A stretch of DNA of 64,000 nucleotides, from contig JABANP010000219.1 of assembly GCA_013115135.1 (NCBI GenBank), positions 17,773 to 81,772 on the forward strand. Reading direction: 5' to 3'. Below, piece by piece: positions 12,026-23,495 of this stretch (its first letter is position 1; the number at the start of each line of letters is the position of its first letter). Source of the stretch: Perkinsus olseni (Eukaryota > Perkinsozoa > Perkinsida > Perkinsidae). Both the position numbers and the translations under genes were made by a program. The notes under the pieces were generated by a model, which worked only from the letters and a program-made list of their open reading frames with translations, did no database searches and was not told the DNA's origin.

Positions 12026-15000
12026 TCATGCCAGCCCAACCTCCTCTAACTTCTTCCGTAAAAGAACAACTTCTTCGCCACTGAAAACCGACTCTCAGGA
12101 GAACACGGACGGCGAAGCACTTACCTCTGCTGCGCTCTAGCCCACTCCCTCTCTCCAATGATCGCAACCCTCAGTCCTCGTCGCTCGAAGATTCTTTGAT
12201 ACATCAGATTTTGGCCGGTGAGAATGTGCTTGAATTCGTGATCAGCATGCGGCTCAACTTTCATGCCATAACCGCCGTAATAGCCGATGGAGCCCTCCGG
12301 ACTTGCTGGGACAACTCCTGTACAAATCGATTCAAACGCCGGGCATTTTCTTGAACAAACTTACGCATTTGTCTGTGGTCAGTTTCACCAGCAGCAACTA
12401 TTAAACCCGTCACCGGTGTCGCTGCCGAGCTACTGCCCTCGGCACCGATGGCGACGTCCAAAATCGAGCTGCACGTGGGCGATACGATCACTCGTGTATC
12501 TAAGACACGAAAAAATCAGAAAATTTTTGGAAAAAAATCGTGAAAAAAAGCAAAGAGTGAGAAATTTTACGATGCGCCTTTTTTCATAGTGATAGTCCTC
12601 CGCTTTTGTCTTACCAACAGCGCGACCGGGAAGCAAGCTACTCTCGCTCAAACACTTGGCGATTTGGTTGCTGATCTGGTTGCCTACAAAACGACCATCA
12701 TTTCGACGGTACCGATGGAGGGTCAGACTCACGTCGGTTGTCACGCGGAGGTAGGGCCGTAGCGCTGCTCAGGGGATGCGTCAAATACCTGGAAAAGTTG
12801 GGAAGTATCCAAACTGGAAGCGTGTGATTCAGAATCTTCGACTCCGTGAAAGGCACGCTTCAAGCTAAGATACGAAAAGTCCGCCAAGTCCGACTATTAC
12901 TTCTGCATAGGAGACCCCTCTCCGAGTACATCAGCCGCTTGATGGAGCCTTCTGAAGTGGCCCCGATGAGCAGGGACGGGCAACTTCGAGACGAAGTCCA
13001 CTATGTTAGCCATCTGCGGATCCGTACTAGGATGGCAACCTGAAGGTCTCTTGCATCACCGAAATCAGCGCTGTACTCGCCAACCTTGCTGCAGCAGACT
13101 CCACAAAATTTGACTCCAAGCGTTCATGTTGTTGTTAGTTGAATTTACCATTGAATTCGCTGAGGCCAGGGCTGCTGTGACGAAGTTCTCTTGGACAAAG
13201 CCGGACTGAAAAGTGCGATCGATCTTCACATTGAGCGTTGAGAAAGAGCAAGAATGCAAGATGCCGCAATCTTGCCATAGAGATACTCATTATCCGAGGT
13301 TCTATCGGAGAAAGCGATTAATAATGTAGCCTTATTGAGTCAACTTGTGGTGGGGCGTTATCCATAATCTCATCAAAATCCCGCGGAGATTATTCAACCC
13401 ACCTTCGCCATCGCCCAAAGCGTCGAAGCAAGAGTCTCAGGGTCCTTGTACAGGTTCATGTCTTTGGTAATAACATCTGCTACATTGGAGTATCTAAGGT
13501 TGAAGCGAGGATCCGACAGAAAAACTCCCTGTGTTAAACTCACAGTTTCTCATCGAAAAGATTCAACCGGGAGACAGCGGCTAGGAATTGACCGGTTTGC
13601 CAGAAACTGATCTTATCCAGCATGAAGGGGTCCCTGCCGATATCGCAGACCATCGCCATCCAAGTGCTGTGATAATAGTTAACCTGAAATTAGTGACAGA
13701 GAAATCATCCAGGCGGCGACGATCGACCGGAAAGGGAAATTCAGGGCCTTCCTCTCTCATACAAACATCTTCAAAAACAATTTTCATTTCATTTTCAACA
13801 CGATGAAGTCGGTTGAATGGTATAACGCAAGATAACTAAACTGACAAGACTAGAGCCCATACCACTCCACGTTCATGAGTCCTCTCGGCAACCCCACGAC
13901 CAACTGCCGCACGAGCAGCAGGAGATTTCGACAGGGAGATGTTAACCTCGAGGTCGTTTGCCAACCTCGCTAGACTGGCTAATGTTAGATACGCGATTGG
14001 GTGCCTACACGTCTCTCGGAGTCGCAGTGCAGGACCATTCCACGATAGAGCGGAATAACAAGGAGCTGCTACCTTTGTTGTAAGATTTCGACAGAGGAAC
14101 CACTTGAGCTCCCATCTCACAACGGCGAAATAGGAGAAACCGTATCAGTCGTTTATGATCAGCAAAAAAGGTGATCACTTCCCGCTACGTAGATCGATGG
14201 ATCGGATACTCAGATCGCTGTATTCTCTACAACGCTGCACCCCTTAGCGGTAGTAGCAGTGGTAGTGGGCGGAGACATCGTTCGAAGCAATACCACATTT
14301 CTCCATACTCTCGAGCTCTCCAGTCACGTCCCCAGAACCAATAGACGTAGCTGCGCAGACGAGTCCTGTAGGCTAGTGAATGGTTCCTCGAGCTCGCTTC
14401 AGTACATCCGAGGGGTCAGCATAGGGAGACCCCTCCGTTGAGATCACAAAATCTTTCGGTCGGGAAACGCGAACCAGGCAGGCTGCTGGAGCCCTCCTCT
14501 AGCCTAGGGGGTTCACCGCGGCGGACTCATCAGGGCACAAAGCGGAAGCATTACAAACAGACGGCTGCCCCGCCAATGTACGCAGAAAAAAAACGCAGAA
14601 AAGTTTTGAAGTTCTCACAATTGCGCAAAATTTCCAAAATTCTATTATTTTCTAGCATTCCCCCTCTCCATTGGAGAATGAAATATGGATTATTTTATCG
14701 AATTGGAGAGAGCGGAGAAATAAAATGGAGATTCTCCAGGCAACCACCACGACTTACCCTGCTACACGACAGCGTCACCCCCGACCACAAGCTAATATTC
14801 GGACTGTACCTAGGACAGAGGCGACTCCTCGTGATACCTTCATAGGAGCCTTACTTGATCTCAGACAAACGACACAAAGCGAGGTCGTTCAACAGGGAGT
14901 TCCATAAACGATGCTCCACTGGAAGGTTCCACGACGCCCAACAGTCCATCAAATCCACAATATCAGTAACAGAGAGCAGCTCTCGCACTCCAACGGATAC

Positions 15001-17707
15001 GTCCGAGCAGGACTCGGCCACCTGAGTCGGTCCAAATGGTGACGCCCGCTGCTGCCCGCCTCACCTGTCTTGCAAGGTCCTTCTGAATGGCGTAAGCGAG
15101 ATCATAGACAGCAGGAGGATACCTGACGACGCGGAGATCAACTCACGCTTTTGAATTGCCTTTTTTACCGACTGTCCTTGTCCATGTACATGGAAACCAT
15201 ACCTTGCTCGATGCTGCTGAATTCTCTCCGACTCAGTCTCTTAGAAATCTCACCGGCCACTTCCTTTTGGATCTCTGAAAAAAAATCAGAAAAAATAAAA
15301 ATTTTCGGTAAAAAAATAATGCTCGCGCAAAAACGGTCACCGGTTCTCACCATTGTACTGCCTTGATCCTCTCAACTCCTTGCCGACCCTCATCAGCATG
15401 ATGAGCGACTCATTGGTCATGCTGGGCAGCTCGTCTTTGACTCTGGTAGTTTTCACGCATATAACCTGGATCAGGTCATAATTTTCGGAAAAAATTTTTT
15501 GAATCAAGAATTTCCGGCAACTTTTGCGGAACGAAGCCGTTGAGGCTTTGATCCAGATATTCTAGGCTAACCTACGGCACTTCCAGAAAATATCAATATC
15601 CATGTAAAAAAAGTTTTCTAAAATACAATGCAAAATGTTTATCGAGGCCCTCGACAACCGGCAGTGGCAGACAGCCTCCACAAGGAGGACTCCCAAAGCA
15701 GGCCCGAGCGCCCTGACTCGGGACTTCCTCCATAAGCGCTCGGCGAGCGCTCTTACGTCAAAAAACGCTCTCCAATCCTTCACAAACCTCATCAACCCCC
15801 GCATAGATAATCGCAGATCATCCAGGGACATACCTAACCCACAGCAAAGATCAGTACAAGTGCATGAGGGAGGAAACTTACCCGGTGCAAGTTCAGCAGC
15901 CGCGGGCACGATGACGTCAGTGTAGTGCTTTGTTCGCAGGCCGTGACGGCCCGCTTCGTAAAGGACCTGCCATGGCTGCTGTTGACCTTATTTACGAGAA
16001 AAAAATCCGCGCTGAGAATTTTAGCGCTTTTTTACTGGCTTGTTACCAATAATAAATTGATTGTAAAAAATAGTAAAAATCGATAAAATTATTAATCGTC
16101 CGCCTTATTATTGCCTTCACGGTCTCAATGCCACAATGACGATCTGAGAGTTGTTGGAATCTCTCCCTAAAAACTTTCATACCGGCTCATACCGAGCGTC
16201 CGACACACATAGCAGTTAATAAATGAAAAAACACGACATGATAATTTTCATTAGTAAAAAAATAATGAAAAAAACCCAAAATCTAACCGAGAACGTACCA
16301 CAGCCATCGTGTGGGGGTCCATCAGTTTCGCCCGGGCAACACTGTGACAGGTAAAATCGAAAACTTCAGGATGGTAAACCATCCCTTGCCCTAACAGTTG
16401 CAGCGTCCGGCCCGCCTGAAAAGTGTCACCGTGACACTGTCACGCTAGTGACAAGGGCCGCAATAAGACTTACGTGATGTAATTTCCGTTCCATCTCTTT
16501 CGGATCGACGGCGCTGCCTTCCGGGATATTCATAAACCGGAAGCATAACGGCGTCACATCTCGCAAAGGGGCCCGCAAGCGCAACTGAAAAGATGCCGTA
16601 GCCAAGGATCGAACCTGGAACCTCATCTACTACCTTAACGAAGGCCTCCATCAGGTCCAGTACGTCCGTCCATTCCAGTGAGGAGCCTTCTGCAGTTGCT
16701 ACTGAGACCGTGCGGTTAACCAAATGCTGCAACCTGCACAAACACAGCTAGAGGTGTCAAAAAAACAAAGTGATACCCCTGTTAAGAGACTAATTCTGAA
16801 ACTCAGAATCCATCCCGAAAACGGCTTTCTCATACATAAATGCGGTTCCAGAATCGCTTTCGGAGTTGGTTTTTTCACACGTAAAATGCGGTTCCAGAAT
16901 CGATTCTGAAATTGATTCCTAACACGTGAATGGGCTTCCAGTAGAATTGGTTTATTGAATAACCCTACCTGCCGTCCGACAGCATATTCCTTGTTGCCGC
17001 TTCAGCAACGTCAGTCGTACTTGTCAATTCTTTCAATACTGAAACAACTTTCTTCCCCAAGCCACCTCTAAGCGAGAACGTACTGGTCATGCACTGCGCC
17101 GTTGTAAAACAATCCCCTTCGCTATCGACCCGGGCAAGGCAGCGCTCAACTGTGGCTTCCACGTCATCTGTAAGAGAACCATTTCCCACAGCCTCGCAGG
17201 CCCCGCAGCAATTATACTACCCGCCTCCTGCTCTCCAGAAACGTCTCTCACTACACCGGGAGAGGTCGCTGTCTCGTAATGTTCGCTCGTAACCTGAATA
17301 TTGGGGCGTTCAAAAAATTCTGAGATTCAAAATCGATTCTGGAACCGCATTTTACGTGTAAAAATCGACTCCAAAATCGATTCTGAGCTTCAGAATGAGC
17401 TTACTGAACGCGAGATGAGATTAACGGGACAAAAATTCAATACCGGGCAGCTCGTGACCGACGGAATGCCCACCTCTGCTGTGTCTCTGATTTCCGCCAC
17501 GCCACCGAGCGGATGAGAAAGTCGGGGAGGCTGTAAAACTCCCAGAGAAGCGGTGCTTCGGACGTCCGGGGGAGCGATGGTTGGTCTGGGAGGCTTCAAG
17601 GTGGCGCGAGCAGCTGCAGACGAGGTGCAGAAGAGGCGTCGGAGTGGTATCGCAGAGCTGCTGGTCGGCATTAACGGGGGTTCCGAAAAGAAGCAGCGGA
17701 ACTGCAA
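12026..17707 (-). CDS. RAP-domain helical-repeat protein, probable organelle RNA-binding factor
   Basis: RAP proteins pair alpha-helical (OPR/FASTK-like) repeats with a C-terminal RAP domain and act on RNA in mitochondria or plastids. The first exon (ATG 17707, or MPTSSS from 17671) encodes an Arg/Ser/Ala-rich segment with RRLFCTSSAAARATL, a good mitochondrial presequence. About 18 exons follow. Helical-repeat segments include VLDLMEAFVK joined to LRLRAPLRDVTPLCFRFMN, AGRTLQLLGQGMVYHPEVF, GMSLDDLRLSMRGLMRF, VTDIVDLMDCWASWNLP, PIAYLTLASLARLAND and DPETLASTLWAMAK. The RAP domain (about 12290-12030) reads GGYGMKVEPHADHEFKHILT, then MYQRIFERRGLRVAIIGERE, and ends with GEEVVLLRKKLEEVGLA and a TGA at 12026-12028. 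Introns at about 12493-12640 and 12850-12890 and one near 13490 carry the CTTAGATAC or GTATCTTAG motif. Exons between 14.1 and 15.0 kb are only partly resolved. The RNA target is unknown. Confidence 0.75.
16107..16212 (+). repeat. Dispersed repeat family B (about 80 bp) in RAP intron
   Basis: The sequence GAGAGTTGTTGGAATCTCTC, then ACTTTCATACCG and GAGCGTCCGACAC, matches copies at about 19640-19715 and 52840-52905 and an inverted partial copy at 43120-43180. It is antisense to the RAP gene. Confidence 0.7.
16584..16620 (-). repeat. tRNA T-arm-like hairpin next to a 3' splice site
   Basis: On the gene strand the intron reads CCAGGTTCGATCCTTGG, then CTACGGCATCTTTTCAG at the splice site. The first part can fold as a 5-bp stem with a T-loop-like TTCGATC. 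The same layout recurs in the introns at 52.55 and 59.34 kb. Confidence 0.65.
16800..17390. repeat. Cluster of AGAATCGATTCTG palindromic motifs
   Basis: Copies with flanking GGTTCCAGAATC or TCTGGAACCGCATTTTAC lie at about 16805-16930 and 17325-17390, with ACGTGTAAAA linking them. They lie in introns of the RAP gene. Single copies occur near 2826, 4300 and 9676. Confidence 0.7.
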
Positions 17708-18024
17708 GCAAGCCGCCTGGCCGTATTTCGGCTATGAGAGAGAGCCGCGAAACTGCATAATTCTTCTCCTCCCCGTTTCCTCTGTCAACGACCGTCTCCG
17801 AAGGAGAAGAAATCCGAGTCCGGATGAAGAAACTTGGATCGCCTATGAGAATCGCCAGGTGAAAATTCCAAGGCGGGCCGACGTGATTGAACGGATGCGA
17901 TGATAGGTAGTTCAGTAAGGAAACAGAGCTCACGTTAGGTCTAAGTTTCCATTAGAATGCGAATTGTCGAGCGTGCTTCAACACGAGCCAACGCAACGTG
18001 CGCACAGAAACAAAAAGAAGATGA
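17708..18024. other. Short intergenic stretch
   Basis: This lies between the RAP gene start and the tRNA. Open frames at 17421-17933 (-) and 17553-17903 (+) overlap the presequence exon in other frames and look like shadows. Nothing else is recognised. Confidence 0.4.
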
Positions 18025-18097
18025 TAGTCCCGGCGGGGGTCGAACCCACGACCTACGGCTCATAAGACCGTCGCTCTAACCACTGAGCTACAGGACC
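18025..18097 (-). tRNA. tRNA-Ile(UAU)
   Basis: A full 73-nt cloverleaf can be drawn. The acceptor stem is GGTCCTG with CGGGACT plus discriminator A. The D arm is GCTCAGTGGTTAGAGC. The anticodon arm is ACGGT-CTTATGA-GCCGT with anticodon TAT. The variable loop is AGGTC, and the T arm is GTGGG-TTCGACC-CCCGC. The A box and B box are intact and there is no intron. UAU reads the AUA isoleucine codon. Confidence 0.93.
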
Positions 18098-18445
18098 GGA
18101 CAGACATTGTGTTCTGCTGAACGATGCTCTCTGTCCCAAAAAACTACGAACGCCATTCAGAATACGACTCACCAGCAGCATGAAAGGAAATTAACTTCTT
18201 CTTCCCTATAAAGAAGTCGGGAGTGCCAACCGTTACTGGCTCTTCTAGTGGAGCCGAATGATACCCTATGGTCGACCCTCATCACCATCCTTGAACCGAT
18301 CCTTGAACCGATCCTTGAACGATGTCCCTGAAGTCTTGTTAGCACCACCGTCGAGCCTCCTTGCAACGCGGCTCACACCCTCCTCGAAGCAGCCAAACTG
18401 AAGGACATCGCCGTTCTTTCTTTTCAGTTTTACCGTGTCCAGTCA

Positions 18446-21400
18446 ATGAAGCACTCCGAGACGCCCGGACCGAACAGGTCTAAGAGCCCCGAGCCTAAGA
18501 GGTTCAAGGGCGACTATCAAAGTCCATTGAAACCAGGGGAAGCACTTCAATTCGAACTGCAAGGTAGTACACTAATGGTCTCTGGGGGTTGTGGAAATTG
18601 ATTTTTACTCTTTACGAAAAAAGCGTGTACGATTCACCGGTGAAGGAGTATCATTCTGACGGCGTATGAACGAAAAAGGAACAAGGCCTCAGATCTTTAC
18701 GATTTTCTTGCAGTTGGTAATTTTTTTATCGAGATCGGGGAACAACGCTCGGCCCCTGCGATCGTATTATAGTTTTCAGGCACTGACGGACGAGCTCGAG
18801 CTGGTGTGGTTCATCTGCCGCATGGCCCGGTTAAGACTCCCGTGTTCATGCCAGTCGGAACCTACGGTAAGACGGCATGAATTAACGGTTAAGGCGGCTA
18901 CGGTTAATTCATAATATTAATTTCATATATATTTATGAGAAATCGATATTGAAGTTTTGCTTGGCTGGTTGTTAAGGCTGATGATAAACGTTTCACTCGT
19001 GACTCCTGCAATCTGCCATGGCACTTTTATGATCCCGTTTCCACTCAGAAACGGGGGGAGGGCAATGAATATTTTTTATTCTTTTCAGTGTTTATATGTT
19101 ATTGGGGATCCGATAAATTCCAATTTACTATGCGCATCAACAGTGTGTCAAATATCATGTTCAATATTGCTTCTGCGACTGCGTTCTTCATGCAGGATGC
19201 TCAGGATAGAGTATAAACTCAAAATCCGAGAAGAAACGATTCGCCTTGGTCGGCATACTGGACATGAATTAAGCGCTATGCTTGTCGTTAGACGTGCTGT
19301 TTTGGGTAGTGTGACGACCATAAACTCCTCGATCATAGCGCGAAGGTGACTGTTAGACTGGGACGCAACTCGGGAACGGGGAGAGTGATGATACCAGTTG
19401 CCGAGTCTCTGCTGGTGCAGACGACGGACGTTTAGAAAAAGGTTGAAATAACCCGGTTGAATTGGATGCAATAGTGGGTGGCGATATCATAGCCGAAACG
19501 TTAGACGATCAATAGTCAGTATCGGACTGGTGGCAACTGTAGCCGTTACACTATTACGAGAAAGTATCTTTGTCAATGTCTATGATAACCGTCACAGTAG
19601 GTCTTTGGTGGGTGCATAAAAAGGAAGTGACGATCTTATTGTTTGCCTTTTGCCACGATGATGATTTGAAAGTTGTTAGGATCTCTTCCCAAGGACTTCC
19701 ATACCGTGCATGCGACACATCGTATCTGACTGACGTTTTCTGGAAGAAGGCGCGTTTGTGTTTTTCGAAGGTACTATCAAGGGCCTGCTGTCGGAGGAAG
19801 TGGATGAGCTGGGGCCAGAGATCATCCTGGCTAATACATACCATCTGGGAACGAGTCCTGGCGCTGGACTCTTACGGAAAGTTGGTGGATTACATGAGTA
19901 ATATGGGTCTGGCGTGGGGTTATATGGTCTAGTGGAAGAGCTGCCAGCTTTGATCGAGGAGGGCGAAGGATCTATTCCCGGCAAACGCTTTTCACGCGCG
20001 TTGACAACATATTGTCTTGATTCGAGCGATGCTTATGGCGACAGAACCGCCGAGCATCCGTCGAGAATTTGCTGCGAAGGGTGGAAGTCTGGTCTGAGCT
20101 TCACGCGACGTCATCGTGGAGGGGTCTTGGTTATCAGATACATGCATTGGCCCAGGAATCTTCTGACGGACTCTGGTGGATTCCAAATGGTTAGCTTGTT
20201 GAAGCTGCTGTCTATCAGCGAAGAAGGGGTACACTTTCAGAACCCTAGGACTAAAGGTGGGCGAGCCTACCTATTCTGTATCTGACGCGCTCAACCTCAA
20301 GATATGCTCTGGGTTTCCCTTTAGAAATGATGATGCTGACCCCTGAGGAGTCCATGGGGATTCAAAACTCGATCGGAGCTGATATCATGATGGCCTTGGA
20401 CGATGTCGTCAGTAGCACTTACGAGGACCGCGACCGAATGAAGGTGAGGATCTTAGGTTGACCCTTGCAGGATACGGAACACGTCAAGTTCTGCTCTGTC
20501 TCAGGACGCCGTAGAGAGGACTATTCGCTGGCTGGATCGTTGCATTGCTGCTCATAAACGACCAGAAGAGCAGAACCTCTTCGGCATTGTCCAAGGCGGC
20601 CTCGACCGTGAACTCAGGAGCTGGTGCCTTGCCGAGATAAAGGTAGTAGTTCTCTGACTGTCGCCAATCTTATCACGGCGGACTAGCCCCGAAATTGTAG
20701 AGTGTTATGAAATATTTATACGTAATAAAGAGATCGTATGAGAAATTACACGCCAGTCTGGCGGATCTTGGGAAAGCGCCCCGTTCAACGCCGACGAGCT
20801 CGTGCCTTCAGAAACGCAAGCTGCCGGGCTATGCCATCGGTGGTCTCAGTGGAAGCGAAGCGAAGGAGTCCTTCTGGCAGGTTGTAGAACAGTGCACCGC
20901 CCAACCTGAAGGTTCGATCTCCCTCTCCGCTGCAGTCGGGCATCTTGTCTTTCAGGGCTTCCAGCCGATCGTCCGCGGTACCTCATGGGCGTCGGATACA
21001 CGCTTGATATCATCTGCTGCGTTGCTTTAGGAGTTGATATGTTTGACTGTGTGTACCCCGACACGTAAGCCCTTCTGCTTCGCTCCGCTAAGATATGCTG
21101 AATTTTTTAGGTACTGCGAGGTTCGGTACAGCGCTTGTTCGGTCAGGCCAGATGCGGTTGAATCGATCTGACTATCGTCTTGACTTCAAACCTATCGACC
21201 CCGAGTGCTCATGTCCCACATGCAAGAATGGCTACACTCGAGCGTATCTTCATTCCATCGCCGCCAAGGAACCCGTCTGTGCGAAGCTCATCACTGTACA
21301 TAATATCCATTATATGCTGACCTTACTCCGAGAATGTCGAGCTGCTATTCTCGACAAAAGATTCTCACAATTTGTCCGAGATTTCCTTGCAGAGATGTAC

Positions 21401-21559
21401 CCTAGTAATTCTTCTATTTGCCCTCCCGGATGGTGTCGTCGTTGTCTTTCAAAGGCGGGTATTGACATAACTGATATGTATGATTGGTCTGCTTGTACTG
21501 AAGGTCGGGATATGCCCGTCTCAGAAATTACTGCGAAGGCTGCTGTTGGTCATCAGTGA
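18446..21559 (+). CDS. QTRT1: Queuine tRNA-ribosyltransferase, catalytic subunit (TGT)
   Basis: Swaps guanine-34 for queuine in the wobble position of GUN-anticodon tRNAs. About nine exons join to the canonical order: [65 protein letters not shown] with the catalytic Asp of [61 protein letters not shown], and [12 protein letters not shown] with the nucleophilic Asp. The last exon has the zinc site CSCPTC with a downstream His (AYLH) and ends at TGA 21557-21559. The first exon is [20 protein letters not shown], a basic Pro-rich leader. Introns near 20280, 20450 and 21080 contain CTCAAGATATGC, ATCTTAGGTTGACC and CTAAGATATGC. The last roughly 50 residues ([11 protein letters not shown] onward) extend beyond the usual end. 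Eukaryotic TGT works as a heterodimer with a QTRT2-type partner, which is not seen here. Confidence 0.92.
19630..19720 (+). repeat. Dispersed repeat family B in TGT intron
   Basis: GAAAGTTGTTAGGATCTCTT, then CCATACCGTGCATGCGACAC, in the sense orientation within the roughly 900-nt second intron of the TGT gene. It closely matches the copy at 52.85 kb. Confidence 0.7.
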
Positions 21560-22130
21560 CCACTACGTCGTTTCTCTCGAAGTGGTCGAGTTTGTGTTGA
21601 GTATATTGGTAGCAAAGAAACTGAGTTTCTGGCGGATTAGATAACTCAACGAAAGTCGTTTACAGTGGTTCTCGAGTTATAACTACAGTAATTCTAGTAA
21701 TAATCACTAATAATTCTAGTATTTTGAATCACTAGGCCTTCGTAACGAAAAAAGCGGAGCTCGACACAAAGTTTCGGGTTCGAATCCCAGCACGGACTTT
21801 TTCCGTATTTTTTCGGGTTGTCTACAACGGTCCACGACGGTTTTGCTTGGTGGAACGGGGATGGGAGCGATTTCGTATTTTTTATAGAATACACGAACCG
21901 CGTGCTTTCGAATGGTATGTGTCTCGCGAGTTGAATCGACATAGTCGCGGAGAAATAATTTGAACGAACGAACGAACGAACGCACAAAAAAGCGCAGAAG
22001 TGACAGTATATGCTCCGCTCGCTTCGCTCGCTCCGCAACTAGTTCGTCAATAAGAATATCACTATTCATCTGATTAACCGCAGCAACGTCTTGAACACAA
22101 CTGAACTCACAAGATGATGTTTACGCGGAT
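21560..22130. other. 3' flank of TGT with T-arm-like motif and short tandem repeat
   Basis: At 21774-21790, TTTCGGGTTCGAATCCCAGC is a B-box match without a cloverleaf. At 21961-21981 there is a (GAAC)5-type microsatellite. Minus-strand frames across 21694-22069 look accidental. No gene was recognised. Confidence 0.5.
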
Positions 22131-22495
22131 GCTGCCAGGAGAAAAGGAAGCTTCTCTGGTTGAATGTACCCCTGAGGGAAGCTTCTTGACGAACTGTCTG
22201 ATTGCATTGCATGTCAACGCTACAGAGTGACCCTAACTGTGCACATCGGCAAGAGTCTAACTAAGCCGGAACCGTCACGGTTCAACCGTAAGCGTTGGAC
22301 TATCAACTCACACGCACATCCCGTGTAATGCGCGTATGAGAATCCAACTTTCAACACAACACTTTGTGCTACAACAACAACGACGAACGTTCAAGCTGCG
22401 TTAAGATTGCCACAGAGAATGCCTGACTGAGCACATCAATGGGGGCCTAATGAGGCAGGAACTGCCGTTGGACTTCAAACTCACACACTCAGAAT
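22130..22495 (+). repeat. Dispersed repeat family A, one long and one short copy
   Basis: About 22130-22320 is the longest copy. It holds the GAAGCTTCTCTGGTTGAATG and CCCTGAGGGAAGCTTCTTGA inverted block, then GATTGCATTGCATGTCAACG and GCGTTGGACTATCAACTCAC. A short copy is at about 22425-22490. Confidence 0.8.
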
Positions 22496-22538
22496 GAATT
22501 TATCAACACCGTTTCCGAGCGCGTGTGAGCTACCAGTA

Positions 22539-23495
22539 TCACGAGTTGGTGCTCCATTTAGGATACAGGAAATCTTGGCTCAGAAGCCAGCATAGGTAAG
22601 GATGGGTGAGATCTCGACCATCATGACTCCTCCAGGACTCGGGCACGAGAGTGTCAACTAGTTGAGGTATCACTCCAGCACAGCCCGTGACGGCTCCCAG
22701 CTCGCACTCGGCCAGTGGGTCCTTCCTGCCGTTGGACAGTACGCCAGAATTGTCCCTGAAAATAGAACGAGAATAAAATTGCAGTTCCACATGATGGTGA
22801 TGACCCTGTCAGGACTTCGCCATCACACTGGATGGAAAGCAAAGAGACTTTTCCTAAAGCGTGATTTTGGATGGTAAACTTGATATCGCCGTTGTGAGTA
22901 TGGATGGTGCAAGTTTCCTCCTGAGAATAATGATCGTCCATTCCGCGAGAACCATGGAAGGCGACCTTGGGTGCAGGTTTAACGAGCCTTTTCCGACCAC
23001 TGGAGTCCGCTCTGGTCAACCACCAGCAAAGATATGCATGAGTTAGAGGTCGACCGTCGTGACGGCGCCAGTCCCGAGGCACGTAGGTCTCCATCACCCC
23101 AGCGATTGCATCAACGCAGTTCTCCACGAATCCTATGTAGTCACGCGTGAGTTTGTCTTCTTTGCCGTTGGACAGAATACCAGAACCATCTCTGATGACA
23201 CGGAAGCGCTTCGAGCGATCAGTGGACTAGGGCCTAACCCGGTCAAGACTTCGCCATTGCAGTCGATGTACAGCAATGAGATTCTCCCGACGAAATGATC
23301 GTGAATGGTGAACTTGAAAGTACCGTCTTGAGTGTTGAGGGAGCACACTTCTCCCTGAGAACCAACATTTCCCATAGAGAAATAACAATCGTTATTACTT
23401 ACCCCACGCTGAGGCTGGGCGGCCCACACAACGCTACTTGTGACAGGCTCTGTGACAGCGACAGCAAGGGCGCTTATGAACGTTCGAGAACGCAT
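22539..23495 (-). CDS. Secreted protein with two tandem copies of a paired module (unknown family)
   Basis: I do not recognise a named family. The start MRSRTFISALAVAVTEPVTS looks like a signal peptide. After an intron ending at about 23360, module A follows: EVCSLNTQDGTFKFTIHD, GRISLLYIDCNGEVLTG. Module B is next: RFRVIRDGSGILSNGKED, CVDAIAGVMETYVPRDWR, HDGRPLTHAYLCWWL. Module A then repeats (ETCTIHTHNGDIKFTIQN, SLLSIQCDGEVLTG), as does module B (SGVLSNGRKD, VPESWRSHDGRDLTHPYLCW), before a TGA at 22539. Introns fall at the same relative place in each repeat (after VLTG), so exon duplication is likely. Paired cysteines fit an extracellular fold. A one-unit paralogue is encoded 1.7 kb away at 25230-25773. 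Host interaction or feeding roles are guesses. Confidence 0.7.
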
